Assembly: GCA_907163375.1 (NCBI GenBank)
Contig: CAJQUW010009290.1
Coordinates: 310,001-374,000 of the forward strand
Direction of reading: 5' to 3'
DNA: 64,000 bases
Source: Prostheceraeus crozeri
Lineage: Eukaryota > Platyhelminthes > Polycladida > Euryleptidae
A program made the position numbers and the translations under genes. The stretch's first letter is position 1. Each line of letters begins with the position of its first letter. Positions 20,686 through 31,303 of this stretch are shown in pieces. The notes beneath the pieces are model-generated. The model was given only the letters and a program-made list of their open reading frames with translations, was not told where the DNA came from and ran no database searches.

Positions 20686-21557
20686 GATATTAACGAATTT
20701 TAACTGTTTAGTCGTCAATCATCGATTTGTGGTATCATCATTTTATACAGTCAATTGCGGATATTTTCTTTGAAGCTCTCCTGTTAAGCCTAGCGGTAAT
20801 TTAGCCGTTTCTAACAGCATACGGTTTATTTACAGTTTGAATAATTATCAATTGAACTTCAGCTTACCTCTACCATTATCATGATGCATTTCAAATGCTC
20901 ATATATAGGACCTACTACATGCATATCATAGTATTTGGGAGGTCGAGATTTCCAAAATTTCTGGAAGCTATCCTGATTAGAGATAACTTTGGCGCCCTTT
21001 CCAATGAAAAGAGTGGCTCTCACCCACTCCGTCTGAACTAGTAAAGTTGTATATAGCTGTGATATGATTTTGCTTTTTGTTTCGTGCCGATGAGGATTGT
21101 ATTTTACACATCGAAACATGTCCGGAATAAATTGCTGACGCAACAAAATGGTTTTTCAGATTAGGCGGGTGATCTATCGTGCAAGAATATATATATACGC
21201 CAAGTTGTTAACAGACAACTGCTTGAAATTCGGTACTTAAAGTTTCATGTATATTGCATACAATCATCAGCCGACTGTGCAGTACATATCTCGCAAGCAT
21301 CTTTAAAAGGAACAGTGAATAAGATTCAAAAAGTGCAAATCACGCGAAGAAGCACCGACGCATTGTGCGCTAGACGGCAAGTATTTTTTCCAATGCCGGC
21401 ACTTTGACACTAGCTCAGTACGTTTGTTCAGCAAATATGCACTTTGATTGTCCATGATGAAGACCTTCTCACTTAGGCATAGATCACATCTCCTCGTCGC
21501 CGGATTATTTTGCTCCTACATAGTTGAGCACTCTCTTGAGTTGAAAATCACAATTGG

Positions 21558-21558
<1 letters not shown>
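20686..21558. other. Unassigned, with one ribozyme-like motif
   Basis: No gene is recognised. The minus-strand open frame at 20859-21146 has no known domain and crosses the ribozyme-like motif at 21087-21122, so it is probably not coding. Confidence 0.45.
21087..21125 (+). ncRNA. Hammerhead-like motif, PLE-end type
   Basis: CCGATGAGG (21087-21095), a GATTGT...ACACATC hairpin, GAAAC at 21113-21117, then ATGTCCGGA. This resembles the hammerhead at the end of PLE-C (GAAACATGTCCGG shared) with one change in the CUGANGA box. It is probably the remnant of another PLE end. Confidence 0.45.
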
Positions 21559-21614
<56 letters not shown>

Positions 21615-21683
21615 CTATAATATAATATTATAATACTATCATAATACTATACTATAATTATATAATATATATATATATATATA
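21559..21683. repeat. (AT)n tract at the 5' side of PLE-B
   Basis: Pure AT dinucleotides to about 21611, then a degraded AT-only stretch up to the first PLE-B codons. Confidence 0.9.
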
Positions 21684-21684
21684 A

Positions 21685-22893
21685 ACTTTACTGCCCAAAG
21701 ATCATAAGAATCCTTTACAAGGTAGACCTCTTATTTCTGCTACTGACACTCCGGGTACTTCTTTGTCAAAATATCTTGCTGATGGACTTCTGCCGTTCTT
21801 ATCACTCATCTCCACACACTTACAAGACACTTTCTCGTTTATTTCTTCTATTACTGAATTATCTGTTGATTCTAGTCAGATGTTCTTCGGTTCTCTTGAC
21901 GTTGTTAATCTGTATGGTTCCATTCCATTGACAGGATCAAAAAATGTGTTCTCTGTAGTTTGTAGGTACTTTAATCAACACAAAGCTATAACAAAATTAC
22001 ATTCACTTCCTACAAACGATTTTCAACAATTACTTGAGTTAGCTATTACTTCTGATCTCATTTTCTCTAATGATTGTTACTATAGACAAGTTTCCGGCTT
22101 AGCTATGGGCAACAACCTTTCCCCGCTTCTTGCTATAATTTATATGTTTGATATTGAATCTATCATCTTTGAAAAATTTCCTGGAAAGTTTAAATTCTGG
22201 AAGAGATACATTGATGATGTATTTGTAGTTTCCGTCTCTCCACTAAATGAACTTCTTTTAAGTGTTTATACCATAAATGACAATATTACTTTTACATTTG
22301 AAGAGCCCCATAATTCGCAAATCTCTTTCTTAGATACAACTGTCACATTAGAACAATCTAACTTTTGTACGAAATTCTTTTCAAAACCCTTGCATAGTGG
22401 TCATATGCTACCATGGGACAGCCATGTACCCTTGTCTAGAAAAGTCAACCTTCTTAAATCTGAGAATCTTAGAGCTCATCGAAATTGTTCACGTTTCATC
22501 AATCTTTTGGATGCTATAACTTTTATCAAAAACAGATTTCGAAATAACGGGTATCCTGATTCAATCATCGATAAGTATGTCAACATTGAGAAACCTAAGG
22601 TGAAACAACAACGAAATGATACAAATAAAATCTTCCTTAGAATTCCATTCATAAACGAAATTCAAGCTAGAAAAGTTCGAGATGAATTGAGAAAAATAAC
22701 TGTAGCCAAAATCATACCATCTTTTGTAACACCCAAACCGTTGACGAGACAATTAAGAACGACATATAATTTCCCGTGTCATAACAACTGCTATTGTAAC
22801 AACGAGAATATCTGCTTTATGAAAAATACGGTTTATCAAATAAAATGCAACATTTGTAATGAATCATATATTGGCGAATCTCAAAGTACTATA
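21685..22893 (+). CDS. PLE-B reverse transcriptase plus start of GIY-YIG domain
   Basis: The frame is open from the AT tract: LLPKDHKNPLQGRPLIS (pre-palm), SLDVVNLYGSIPL (palm aspartate), GLAMGNNLSPLLAIIYMFD, KRYIDDVFVV (catalytic YIDD) and FTFEEPHNSQISFLDTTV. After a basic linker it reaches a cysteine-rich segment (NFPCHNNCYCNNENICF) and the first nuclease strands VYQIKCNICNESYIGES. It then runs into the inserted transposon and stops at 22920. The N-terminal third of a typical PLE protein is absent. The rest of the nuclease domain continues at 24694. Confidence 0.85.
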
Positions 22894-24691
22894 GCTTTGC
22901 TCGGTCAAGAACCTGACTAGTCATTACAACAGCAGGAAAGTCGTTTCAAGAGAAAAATGTCGCTTCAAGATCAAGCGCTATCGTTGCAAGTGAAGCATTG
23001 CCATCGCAAAATGCACAAAATCAACGTTATGCCTATTCAACTGAAGGTTTGACATCTCAAATGCAGAAAGTGTCAATTTTCTTGTGAAAGATGATTATTT
23101 TTAATGTTAAGATGTTGAGACATGTCTACGTTATACATGTACAATATAAGCTTACAAGTGTACTTCTTTTTAAATGTATTCAAATTGATTTTACTTGTGC
23201 TGAGGGCTACTTTGTCCTATACCAACTCCACATGCCATAAATACTTGGCTGTTTATCAGAAAAACGATATCAAATTATTCCAAATATCAAATGTATTTTG
23301 TGCTCTCAAAAGTGTACGGATCTGTTAATATATCTACATTAAAATGTCACTCACTTGAAGACACTGGGGAATGTAGCTCTGCATTCTGCGGAACCAAGCC
23401 TCTGCCATTGGTTGCTCAATCACACTTGTGTGGCTCTCCGCGAGAGTAGCCAGGATACCCATTCTTTCGTTATGCTCCATTGTTAGAAGATTTGGCCGGG
23501 CTTCTTCCAGAGATCTCTTCATAGCAGCTTTATATGTGCTAATTGCATTTTCTACTATATTGAGCATTGGTGAATATGGCGGAAGCATGCGAACCATTTG
23601 TGCATCACGAAGAAATTCTCCAGCAGACTCTCCTAGTCTGTGCGCCGAAGCGTTGTCGAAGATGAATCCAGCGTCTTCAAAACTTAATGAGGAGGTGGTC
23701 TGTAGAAACTGTACAAATGTCTCGCGATTCATACCTCCTTCAATGAGCTCATGATGTAGGAGTCCTCGCCTGTTGGAAACAGCGAAGCAGATTGTAAGGT
23801 TTCTCCCACGTCGGCCGTTAACAACACGAACGGCCCTTTGCCCGACAAGAGCGCGACCGCGGGTGCGAGCGCAGTAAAGATTGATACCCGCCTCATCGAT
23901 GTACACTAGTTCCTGCCGTTGTACTCCATCATTTAACAGCCAACTCGCAAAATCTCGGCGCAACGTCTTTGTTGTCTCGCTGTTCCTTTCGGCGGGAGCT
24001 GCTTCTAGTTTCTTCATAAACAGGAGCTGACCAAGAAGGGCAGAGTTCACTGTTGTTCTCTGAATATGAGGTTTATTCGGCAGTCGCAGGCGTAATTCTT
24101 GATTAATTTGATTCACTGTGTAGGCTGGATGTTCTTCAACGATATCTCGAAGTACATTTCTCATTTCATCATCCACCTTCACCAATCTTCGTCCACCCCA
24201 TGTGTTTTGCCTTGGTGGTTCCATTGATCTGCGTATGACTGAATAAGCCGAATTCACATTAATGTTCAGTTGCCTTGCTAGCTCGACATAGTCACCGCCT
24301 TGCTCATGTGCCCTTATCAGACGCTCCCTGTCCGCTTCACTGATTCTTTGTCTCGTGGCCGTCATTATGCTGTTGTAACGACTAGATGGCAGTTGATTTC
24401 ACTTTTTATATCGTCTGGGTCTATCACATTGACTCCTTAATATATTAGTGTTCTGGACAGGAAACCCTTAACAACGGTAGGTCGCATAGATATCTACATT
24501 AAACATTGTGCAGTTGAAACGTCATTTTCACTTGACGCGGCAATACTTCGTTATGAGATGTCATCCCTTCATTTGATCCGGCATCATGCTGTTGAGGAGA
24601 CAAAAATGCTTCTTGAAAAGTAATTGTCCTGTTGAGATGTCTATGACTCAATTGAAACGACATCTACTGTTGTTGACCGGTCAAACCTATA
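22894..24691. mobile_element. IS630/Tc1-type transposon inserted in PLE-B
   Basis: Terminal inverted repeats are GCTTTGCTCGGTCAA at 22894 and, inverted, GGTTTGACCGGTCAA at 24673-24687 (12 of 15 match). The insertion sits at a TA dinucleotide found on both sides, as expected for the Tc1/mariner superfamily. Similarity between the ends continues inward ('acaacag.agg..gtcgtttcaa'). The element is 1.8 kb with one gene on the minus strand, and looks whole. The right terminal repeat includes a perfect TTGACCGGTCAA palindrome. Confidence 0.82.
23334..24365 (-). CDS. IS630/Tc1-superfamily transposase
   Basis: A complete 343-residue frame from ATG to stop. The N-terminal ~60 residues form a helix-turn-helix (RQRISEADRERLIRAHEQGG, then ELARQLNINVNSAYSVI), followed by a second DNA-binding region with a GGRR motif. 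The DDE domain shows YIDEAGINLY (first Asp), FIFDNASAHR (second Asp) and PPYSPMLNIVENAIS (Glu). Thirty-four residues lie between the second Asp and the Glu, the DD34E spacing of Tc1-like enzymes. It cuts and pastes the element flanked by the TIRs described. All catalytic residues are present and no damage is seen, so it may be recently active. Its GC content is higher than its surroundings. Confidence 0.9.
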   Translation of the reverse strand: MTATRQRISEADRERLIRAHEQGGDYVELARQLNINVNSAYSVIRRSMEPPRQNTWGGRRLVKVDDEMRNVLRDIVEEHPAYTVNQINQELRLRLPNKPHIQRTTVNSALLGQLLFMKKLEAAPAERNSETTKTLRRDFASWLLNDGVQRQELVYIDEAGINLYCARTRGRALVGQRAVRVVNGRRGRNLTICFAVSNRRGLLHHELIEGGMNRETFVQFLQTTSSLSFEDAGFIFDNASAHRLGESAGEFLRDAQMVRMLPPYSPMLNIVENAISTYKAAMKRSLEEARPNLLTMEHNERMGILATLAESHTSVIEQPMAEAWFRRMQSYIPQCLQVSDILM

Positions 24692-24693
24692 TA

Positions 24694-24909
24694 AGAAGAA
24701 GAATATATCAACATCTTACTATGAAAGAAAGCAATGTGTATAAACATTTCAAAAGTAAGCACACCTCCATTTGTTTAACATCTGATAAGCTCAAAATATT
24801 AGTGCTCCAACACAATTTTTCCAACAGCTATGAACGAAAGACAGCAGAGAAATATTACATCAAAGTGAATTCACCAGCTATGAATGTAATGCTCAATCAA
24901 AATCCATAG
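24694..24909 (+). CDS. PLE-B GIY-YIG domain, C-terminal part
   Basis: Directly after the TA target site the frame reads RRRIYQHLTMKESNVYKHFK, then DKLKILVLQHNF and YERKTAEKYYIKVNSPAMNV, then a stop. This matches the second half of GIY-YIG nuclease domains in PLEs: arginine-rich helix, 'R..H' region, the late glutamate in 'r...E.yyI' and the 'P.mN' ending. The upstream half is at 21685-22893. The longer open frame starting at 24586 includes transposon sequence and is not a real start. Confidence 0.75.
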   Translation, partial: RRRIYQHLTMKESNVYKHFKSKHTSICLTSDKLKILVLQHNFSNSYERKTAEKYYIKVNSPAMNVMLNQNP

Positions 24910-25078
24910 ATGTATAAATTTCTTTTCAAATTTTGTATGTTAATGTGTTGATAGAATTCTTTTTACCATCAGACGTGTAAAAGAGACAGTCGAAATATTG
25001 TCATAATAAGATCTTATTTATTGACCTTGTCTTTCTTTTCATTTATTCATTCTACCGGCCAATGGCGAAATTCATCAT

Positions 25079-25083
<5 letters not shown>

Positions 25084-25141
<58 letters not shown>
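25084..25141. repeat. (AT)n tract at the 3' side of PLE-B
   Basis: About 29 AT units directly following the PLE-B tail. Confidence 0.9.
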
Positions 25142-26339
25142 TAATAGTGTCAACGAAATACATCGGCACTCATAAAGTTGTCCATTTTTGATTTGGGATT
25201 CAAGTGTTGTGATTTTAGTATTGTATGCACATGTATGTATGCCAGGGATGCGGAGCCGGACTCCGGCCTATAACTAGACCCGAAAGATAATACAAACAAA
25301 TTATTTATTCCCATGCATATAGCTGTCATTGTCTTGATGTCAACTTTCTCCGTCAAACAAAACTACAGAGACAGCAGTACATGCAAAGCTTGTAATAGTT
25401 GAGGGAATTAACCGTAATAGTGAAAAAAGGATTGTCTTTTCACTCAGTGCATGATTTAGTAGAGAAGACAAGCCTTCCTAGCCTCGATCACACCTATGCA
25501 CCAAAGGTCACATCAGAGGCAAAAGTAAAATACTGGTTTGCTTGAGAACATAACCTCATGCCCTCACGTTGATGGTGTGTGATCTCTCCTCCAAAGCGCA
25601 TATTAAAATCGAAAATGTACTCATATTTTTTGAAGAAAGATGGGGGATTTTCCGTTTTTTCCAGAGAGACTGGAGAAAAACCGTGTGAAGCAGACATCAA
25701 CAAGATGGGAGGAGCCGAGTCGTATTCTCTAGCTTGATTGGGTTTGATACAAAAGGAGTGTGTGACGTGAAACGTTTGACGTCAACTAATGTTCCGCATA
25801 GTTATTGCGAATTTTCCGATAAAGCTTGTATTATTTCGCGATGTCAGATGGGAGAACATCCTGCATTGCCAGCTTCCACGCTTCTCTGAAAAAAACCAAT
25901 GTTAGCTAGAAACGACAGCACTACAGTAGGTTAATCAAAACTGAGTATTGTTTTGACTTAAAAAGAACGATTGAACGGGTGTTTTATGAAATGAACGAGC
26001 GGAACGAGGCTGACAACTCATTTGAGCGGTGAACGAACGTACGTGTCCGAAAGGGAAATGAGCGGAAGATCGGACGAGCGAGGAAAATGTGTCCGTTCAA
26101 ATGCCCTGGCTATACAACAAGCACACTCACACACAATTGTCAGCAGTACATGTCAAATGGATTAATCAAATCCCATTTGTTAACACACAAAAGCATTAAA
26201 CCAGGCTATAAACTAATAGAAACAAAAACAAACGCAACTGCTAAATATAATTTCAAAAAAGACTAGGAAATTGCCGAAGCCCTACTGATAAAATAACATC
26301 AAACGATTCTGAATAAACAAGATCAAAGTTTGAACCACT
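25142..26339. other. Unassigned, one possible hAT-type end
   Basis: No gene recognised. CAGGGATGCGGAGCCGGACT at 25242-25261 resembles hAT terminal repeats of the CAGGGRTGCG type, but no partner end was found. The region 25985-26090 is rich in 'gaacgagcgga'-like words. Confidence 0.4.
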
Positions 26340-27730
26340 GACCAATGGTCTTGTAGCCATAGATTCCTTGAGAAGGTATTGAGCTTATGCTTGAATAGAT
26401 CTATAAAATATCTTTCTTTGCATTTGAGTTCTATGTCACTGTCAGTATGAATCTTATATAATGGGAAAATATTGAAATGTTCCTTGCAACATTTTTCAAG
26501 ATGTTCACTTAGTTTTATTTGTCTATAGATTGGATTACTTGATTGCTGTTTGTGGACTCTAGCCCTAGCTCCTAAAGATGTACCTGTTTAACCTGTGTTA
26601 CATTCTTTGCAGCCATCGCAAGTTATGACATATATCAGATAAATGTTTTGCCGTTAAAGTTACCAGAGGTACCTTCCACTAAAAATTTACACGTAGAATT
26701 TGCTTCACATTTTTAGATTGCCGTTCGCGGTCGAGAGATAACTTGTCTTTGAAAATATCTTTAGTCTGTGGATCACTTTTTAAAATGGAGATAAAATGAT
26801 TAATCGTAGGGAGAACGCTTACATTTCTAGGATTATTATGTAGACATATTTCTATGTATTGCATAATTTTTCTATGTGTATTATATTTCTATGTGGACAT
26901 ACAAAAGCAATCAGAGAATTGTTACTATTTCTTTTTACATCATTGTCATTTGGTGAAGTTGAACGTCTTCGATATAGCATCATTGATGACGATTAGAGAA
27001 TCAGGATAAAATTGCTTTTCAAAAATAATTTCAAGTCATCTAGTCGCTTGTTGCGGATTAACATATCACCAACAATGATGCATATTCTTCTAGCAAGACT
27101 TCATGTAATGTGAAATGGTTGACAAGAACTAAAATACAAATATTTGTGTCTATTGGTCTATAAAAAACATCTGTGAGAATCTTACTTTCATTTTGAATTA
27201 CAAGGATATCCAGGAAGGGAACTGTTTTCATTGAATTCCATGGCAACTTTTATATCAGCATTTAATTCATTCAAAATATGATGGAAAACGGGTAATGTAA
27301 CTACGTATATCAAATTTCCAGGAAGCAATCATCCAAATATCGTTTCCATTGTTTGAAATTGATTTTGCGAAGTCTTCTTCGAATGCTTCGATGAGCCTTT
27401 CTTTGTTTTACCTCCAGGTATGCAATGGTAAGGGTGTTATAAGTGGGTGTTACCTTAGTATCCATTGCTGTACCTTTTGCTTGAATATAATTTCCGTTTC
27501 CGAATACAAATGTATTGTAATTCAACATCAGTTGCAAGCTTTCCAATATAAAGTCTTCAATGACTCTCCGATAAGTCAAATTTGGGAATTATCTAAACCG
27601 ATATTATTTCACAGCGGTTATGCTCAGATTATGAGGAATATTAATGTATAGACCAACACCGTCAAAAGTTACTAATGTAAAGGATGGAGGGACAGTTTTT
27701 GGAAGATGATTTAAAATCCTCAATTGAACG
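26340..27730 (-). pseudogene. PLE-D: decayed Penelope-like element
   Basis: On the minus strand, pieces in several frames follow PLE order. RT palm (GLYINIPHNL near 27660; NTFVFGNGNYIQAKGTAM and WKRYLDDCFLEI within 27310-27579), FLDILVIQNESKILTDVFYR (27058-27246), a linker (RNVSVLPTINHFISILKSD, 26679-26864), and a GIY-YIG-like tail (VHKQQSSNPIYRQIKLSEHL and KERYFIDLF, about 26390-26620). The palm motif and flanking sequence differ from PLE-A, -B and -C, so this is a fourth lineage. It is heavily broken and old. Confidence 0.75.
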
Positions 27731-28150
27731 AGTCAATCATACAAAAGAGATATAGAATATATACATTAAAAAGAGATCGATTAAGTTGATTGACCTGAAA
27801 TCATAAAACAAATCATGATTGACTTGTTCAATTACATTTCAAAGTGTTTTATTGATCCATTGTCACTTTCTTTGTGATTACGACGTGAAGTATTTTCCTG
27901 TCGATCTGATTCTGTGTAGAAATTTCTTGCCTAGACATTTTCGCATTGAGAAAGCCTACGAATGAAACGTTTGCGAGATACTATTGATAAATTGATTTGT
28001 GTCACTGGAAGTATTTTGCTTTGTATTTCACATGTATTCCGGACACGTCGAAACCACTGTACATGCATTTTTGAGCGGGTGAAACAGGGTATAGAATGAA
28101 TCCTGAATTCATGCTTCATGCCAGTTTTAATTATTTCTAATGTAACTAGA
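27731..28150. other. Unassigned noncoding stretch
   Basis: Possibly older 5' sequence of PLE-D. No motif is readable. Confidence 0.35.
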
Positions 28151-28157
28151 GTTACCA

Positions 28158-28368
28158 ACTTATAGTCCGGCCGCCAGAACAAGTTTCCGAAGAGACCGAA
28201 GCCGAAAATAAGACTTTTACACAATGATGTGCACCCTATGCCTACCACGAATCTGCGCGTCTGCTGAGTTCTAGTTAGTTCCTCCGCTTGTCAGGCAGGA
28301 TCAAAGAAAAACACAAATTTTATTCAATGGTACGTAGATTGAACTTTCTGTTGAAATGAAATTTTCAA
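28158..28368 (+). repeat. Foldback family F, left arm only
   Basis: TAGTCCGGCCGCCAGAACAA at 28162, then 'gaccgaagccgaaaataagac', 'cacaatgatgtgcaccctatgcctac' and 'cttgtcaggcaggatcaaag'. It matches 58504-58700 and breaks off after ~210 bp. Confidence 0.75.
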
Positions 28369-28658
28369 ATGATGAAGTTCTAATTAACTGGCATTGAATT
28401 GGTAAATAACTCGCCTGGTAACGTCGTCAGTGATGGCACATAGCAATCTTTCCAATTTGTCATTTCATCATCTTATTTTATCGTTGATTGTCCTGTTGCC
28501 ATGTCATTCCATTCCATTCCTTGTAAATTTTTCTCATTATCATATTCAAATCCATAGATCTAAGATACAAGCTTCAATACTATGGCAGGAGATAGTGGGA
28601 TGAAATACCCATACGATGAGAGGAAATAATTACCATGAAAAAATGTTTAGACAAATTT

Positions 28659-28800
28659 TAGACGTGATGAAGTGTCACACGAAGTATGTTCGAATAAAAA
28701 ATTGTTCAATTAATTGGTCTAGTCTTATTTCTCTTATAAATTTAACTGACCAATGGCGATCAAGAAAAATAATAGGTATATAACTATATGTGTTAATGAT
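28659..28800 (+). repeat. Possible decayed PLE 3' end
   Basis: GTGATGAAGTGTCACACGAAG (28664-28684) resembles a degenerate hammerhead core. The following 'attaattggtctagtcttatttctc...ctgaccaatggcgatcaa' resembles the PLE-B tail at 25010-25075 ('attgaccttgtctttctttt...cggccaatggcgaaat'). No coding part is seen. Confidence 0.35.
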
Positions 28801-29108
28801 ATATAATTAATATGTCCACGACCGTTTAATAGTCTTATATCATACATTATGGAGTGTTGGATTTCTATGGTTTTTACCTTCATAGAGATAGGTTCATGAA
28901 TGCATGATTGAATGACCTGAAGACACTACATTACTTAATAACAACAACCAAACGAAACGTTGAAAAACAACAATTCTTCACCTATCTAGTGTGTTTTACA
29001 GGAGGCAATTTACAATACGGCGGAGATAAATCAATTAGGTTTATCTCCTGAGGAGAATTATGGCGGGAATTATGGAGGAGAATTTAGATTAATCTCCAAA
29101 GGATCAAC
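28801..29108. other. Unassigned
   Basis: No gene seen. There is a local inverted pair around 29025-29050 and 29088-29097 ('ggagataaa'/'tctcc'). Confidence 0.35.
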
Positions 29109-29457
29109 TCACCGATGTTCTCCACTTCGAAGACACAGATACAAACCCAGAAGATACACTAAAGTATATGTCAACGTTGTCAAATCATCGGACGATCCAT
29201 TTAGCTTGCCACACCTCCAACACTTTTCTTCATCCTCGAGTGTTATGACATCAAATTGCTGCTTTGTAGATATTCCGAAACCAATGCTTTGTAATCGTCT
29301 CATTTCTCTATCCAATGTGTTCCTGATCTTCATGAACTTGTCATCATTCAGCAACTTGACGTTCCTGTCGTGTCAGCAGAGGCCCATCTGCAGCATCAAT
29401 ACCATTCTTTTAATGATGTACTTCGATAGGCTTGACCATCTGTTCTCCTCGCTTCTA
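29109..29457 (-). pseudogene. Crypton-like (DUF3504-type) protein, downstream part
   Basis: The minus strand encodes LLNDDKFMKIRNTLDREMRR, then LQSIGFGISTKQQ, DEEKCWRCGKL and LVYLLGLYLCLRSGEHR. This is the pattern of the DUF3504/KIAA1958-like domain, derived from Crypton tyrosine recombinases ('LN...F...R..L...M..L...G', 'GLyF.LR.G.EHR'). A GTGAGT splice-donor-like sequence overlaps the end (CATCG/GTGAGT), so this could have been an exon. The first ~25 codons after the Tc1 insertion are in a different frame from the rest. The catalytic Tyr region is absent. The N-terminal part is at 31016-31303. Confidence 0.6.
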
Positions 29458-31015
29458 CAGTCCGTTTCATAAAAAGTGGATCATCCTAAAATTTGACTAA
29501 ATAAAACATAAGTATGATACAGAAAGCATTTTTCATGTTATTTCATGTCCCTAATATATTTAAATGTCCTTATATAATCTGATAAGCTATGATACAGTAA
29601 CGGTTCTTAAGAAGCTAATATTTTGTGGCCCTACACTTACTATCAATGACATTACCAATTCGTCTAGGCATTGATTCGATGATATCGTTGATTTTTGACT
29701 GATCTAACTTTCTACACTCTCTTTTTAACAGTGACGTAAGTTGTGATACGCCATCTGTAGGTAGCAGTGAACGACGAACGTTACGTTTTAGAATACTCCA
29801 TACATTTTCTATGGGATTCAGATCAGGAGAACGAGCTGGCCAAGATAATGTCCTAAGCCCTAATTGAGACTTGCATAAGTTGACTCTACTACTCCTGTGA
29901 CACGTAGCATTATCATCCATAAATAACCATGTCGATGGATCACCAAGTTGATCTGTCATTTGACCAATGTTAATTCGTAAAACATTCACATAGCGTTCAG
30001 AATTCATGGTTCCTTGCTGTATGTGAAGTTTTATCCATAATCTCAATCAACCATCACTATCCTTCAGACGGACTGATGCCTCATCAGACCAGACAACCCG
30101 ATCCCATTGATTTCGCCAGTGACAATGACTCATTGCCCATCTGAGACGTCTTTTTGTATGCTGATCTGATAATTCGATCTGAGAGGGCCTCTTACAGCTC
30201 TTGAAATTCGACTCAATAAGTCTTCTACGAATAGTGGACTTAGAAATAGACGAGTCTAGTGCAACCATCTCAGTTAACGAGAGACTTGGATCAACTTTAA
30301 CAAATCTCAAAATTAGGCGGTCTCTACGTTTGGATGTTTTGCGTGGACGGCCAGAGCCCTCTTTACGACAGAGTCGAAAATCATCATTATGCCATCGATG
30401 CACATTTGTGTAAGGGACATGTAGTCGCTTGCTTGTAGCTCGCAAAGAAAAGCCTAGTTCTAGCAAGGCTGACACTTTGCCTTTTTGTGAATGCGATCTC
30501 GTTATTGTTCATTTGTGCTTTGTATTGTTTTCAACCGGTAAGAGATAGATTTCTAGCTAAAAGCAATCAGGAGTGCTGCCAACACCACCGCAACGAAGTC
30601 AGGAAGCTATGGAACATGAAGTCCAGTTAATCACATGTAGCAGCTACATTATTGTTGATGAATAATGGTGCTATACTGGCTCTGATTGACCGATTTTCTT
30701 TATTTTTGTTTTGCTTGATAGCTTTTGGCTTGTAGAACAACATATTACATAACAAAGGAAACAAAGGTAATTTTATAAGAGTGAGGTATGATTTTGTGTA
30801 ACATTGCTAAATGAAGATCAAATTATCTACTACTTTTTTATCTATAACAGGAAAACAACTCAATATTCATGCTTGAAATTTCCAACAATGATATTAGTAA
30901 GCACAACTGACATATCTTCCAAATTTCAGAGAAATTCGTTCAAGTTTGGCGGAGTTAGACAAAGTTGAAGTTAAGGCGATGTTTAAGGGTGATCCATTTT
31001 TTATGAAACAATCTG
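29458..31015. mobile_element. Tc1-type transposon, decayed
   Basis: The ends are CAGTCCGTTTCATAAAAAGT at 29458 and, inverted, CAGATTGTTTCATAAAAAAT at 31015, each next to a TA dinucleotide (29456-29457, 31016-31017). The CAG start, ~28-bp TIRs, TA duplication, 1,558-bp length and encoded DD34E transposase all fit Tc1. It interrupts the Crypton-like coding sequence. Confidence 0.88.
29615..30475 (-). pseudogene. Tc1-like DD34E transposase, defective
   Basis: Read on the minus strand: a paired-type helix-turn-helix (KVSALLELGFSLRATSKRLH), the GRPRKTSKRRDR hook, a second HTH (STIRRRLIESNF), WSDEASVRL (first Asp), FMDDNATCHRS (second Asp) and SPDLNPIENVWS (Glu), with 34 residues between the last two. 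A TGA at 30047-30049 follows KDSDG, and ~35 residues normally found there (the 'KHGGGSVMVWG' region) are missing, so the copy carries a deletion and is non-functional. No good ATG is in frame at the start. Confidence 0.85.
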
Positions 31016-31303
31016 TAGTATAAAGAGAGAAATCAGTCGGTTTAATTCCTCGTCCATGTAGTCAGGTAAGTCTTTTACTGGAAGATGTTTTGATACAGAC
31101 AGTATATTGTGTCGATTCCTTGTTCTCAAACAATCCACAAACAGCTTCTCCGTCTGCTCAATTCTTCTTATACTCTTCGAACTATACGCTTTCCTGAATC
31201 TTTCCTTGGATTCATCTTCTTCAACGAAATTATATCTCAAATCGTCAATGAACGAATCATCGAACGTATCCTCTGGGTCAAACATGACGGATGAACTTTC
31301 CAT
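31016..31303 (-). pseudogene. Crypton-like (DUF3504-type) protein, N-terminal part
   Basis: The frame begins with ATG (MESSSVMFDPEDTFDD) and contains SIRRIEQTEKLFVDCLRTRN and DYMDEELNRLISLFIL. It resembles the N-terminal helical (SAM-like) domain of Crypton-derived proteins ('t......f..wl..R......i..l...eLn..l..Ff'). It runs straight into the Tc1 TA site; the coding text resumes at 29457 as EARRTDGQAYRSTSLKEW, where 'rr.dG..Y...sL' is expected. Domestic gene exon or Crypton copy cannot be separated here; either way the Tc1 insertion breaks it. Confidence 0.6.

Larger units (their letters stand above)
21684..25083 (+). mobile_element. PLE-B: 5'-truncated Penelope-like element, split by a transposon
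   Basis: The element starts abruptly in the RT domain at the (AT)n tract, continues to the GIY-YIG domain, is split at 22892-22893/24692-24693 by an IS630/Tc1-type insertion, and resumes to a stop near 24909 with a 3' tail ending at a second (AT)n tract (25084). The protein is clearly distinct from PLE-A and PLE-C, so this is a separate lineage. It is broken by the insertion and 5' truncation. Confidence 0.85.

Noticed and set aside
20859-21146. 95-codon minus-strand ORF
   Set aside because: It overlaps a hammerhead-like motif on the other strand and shows no known domain or codon signal.
23428-23754. 108-codon plus-strand frame inside the IS630/Tc1 element
   Set aside because: Antisense shadow of the transposase gene, with no domain of its own.
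24586-24693. ATG-like start for the frame ending at 24909
   Set aside because: The first third of that frame lies in the inserted IS630/Tc1 element. Only the part after 24693 matches a GIY-YIG domain.
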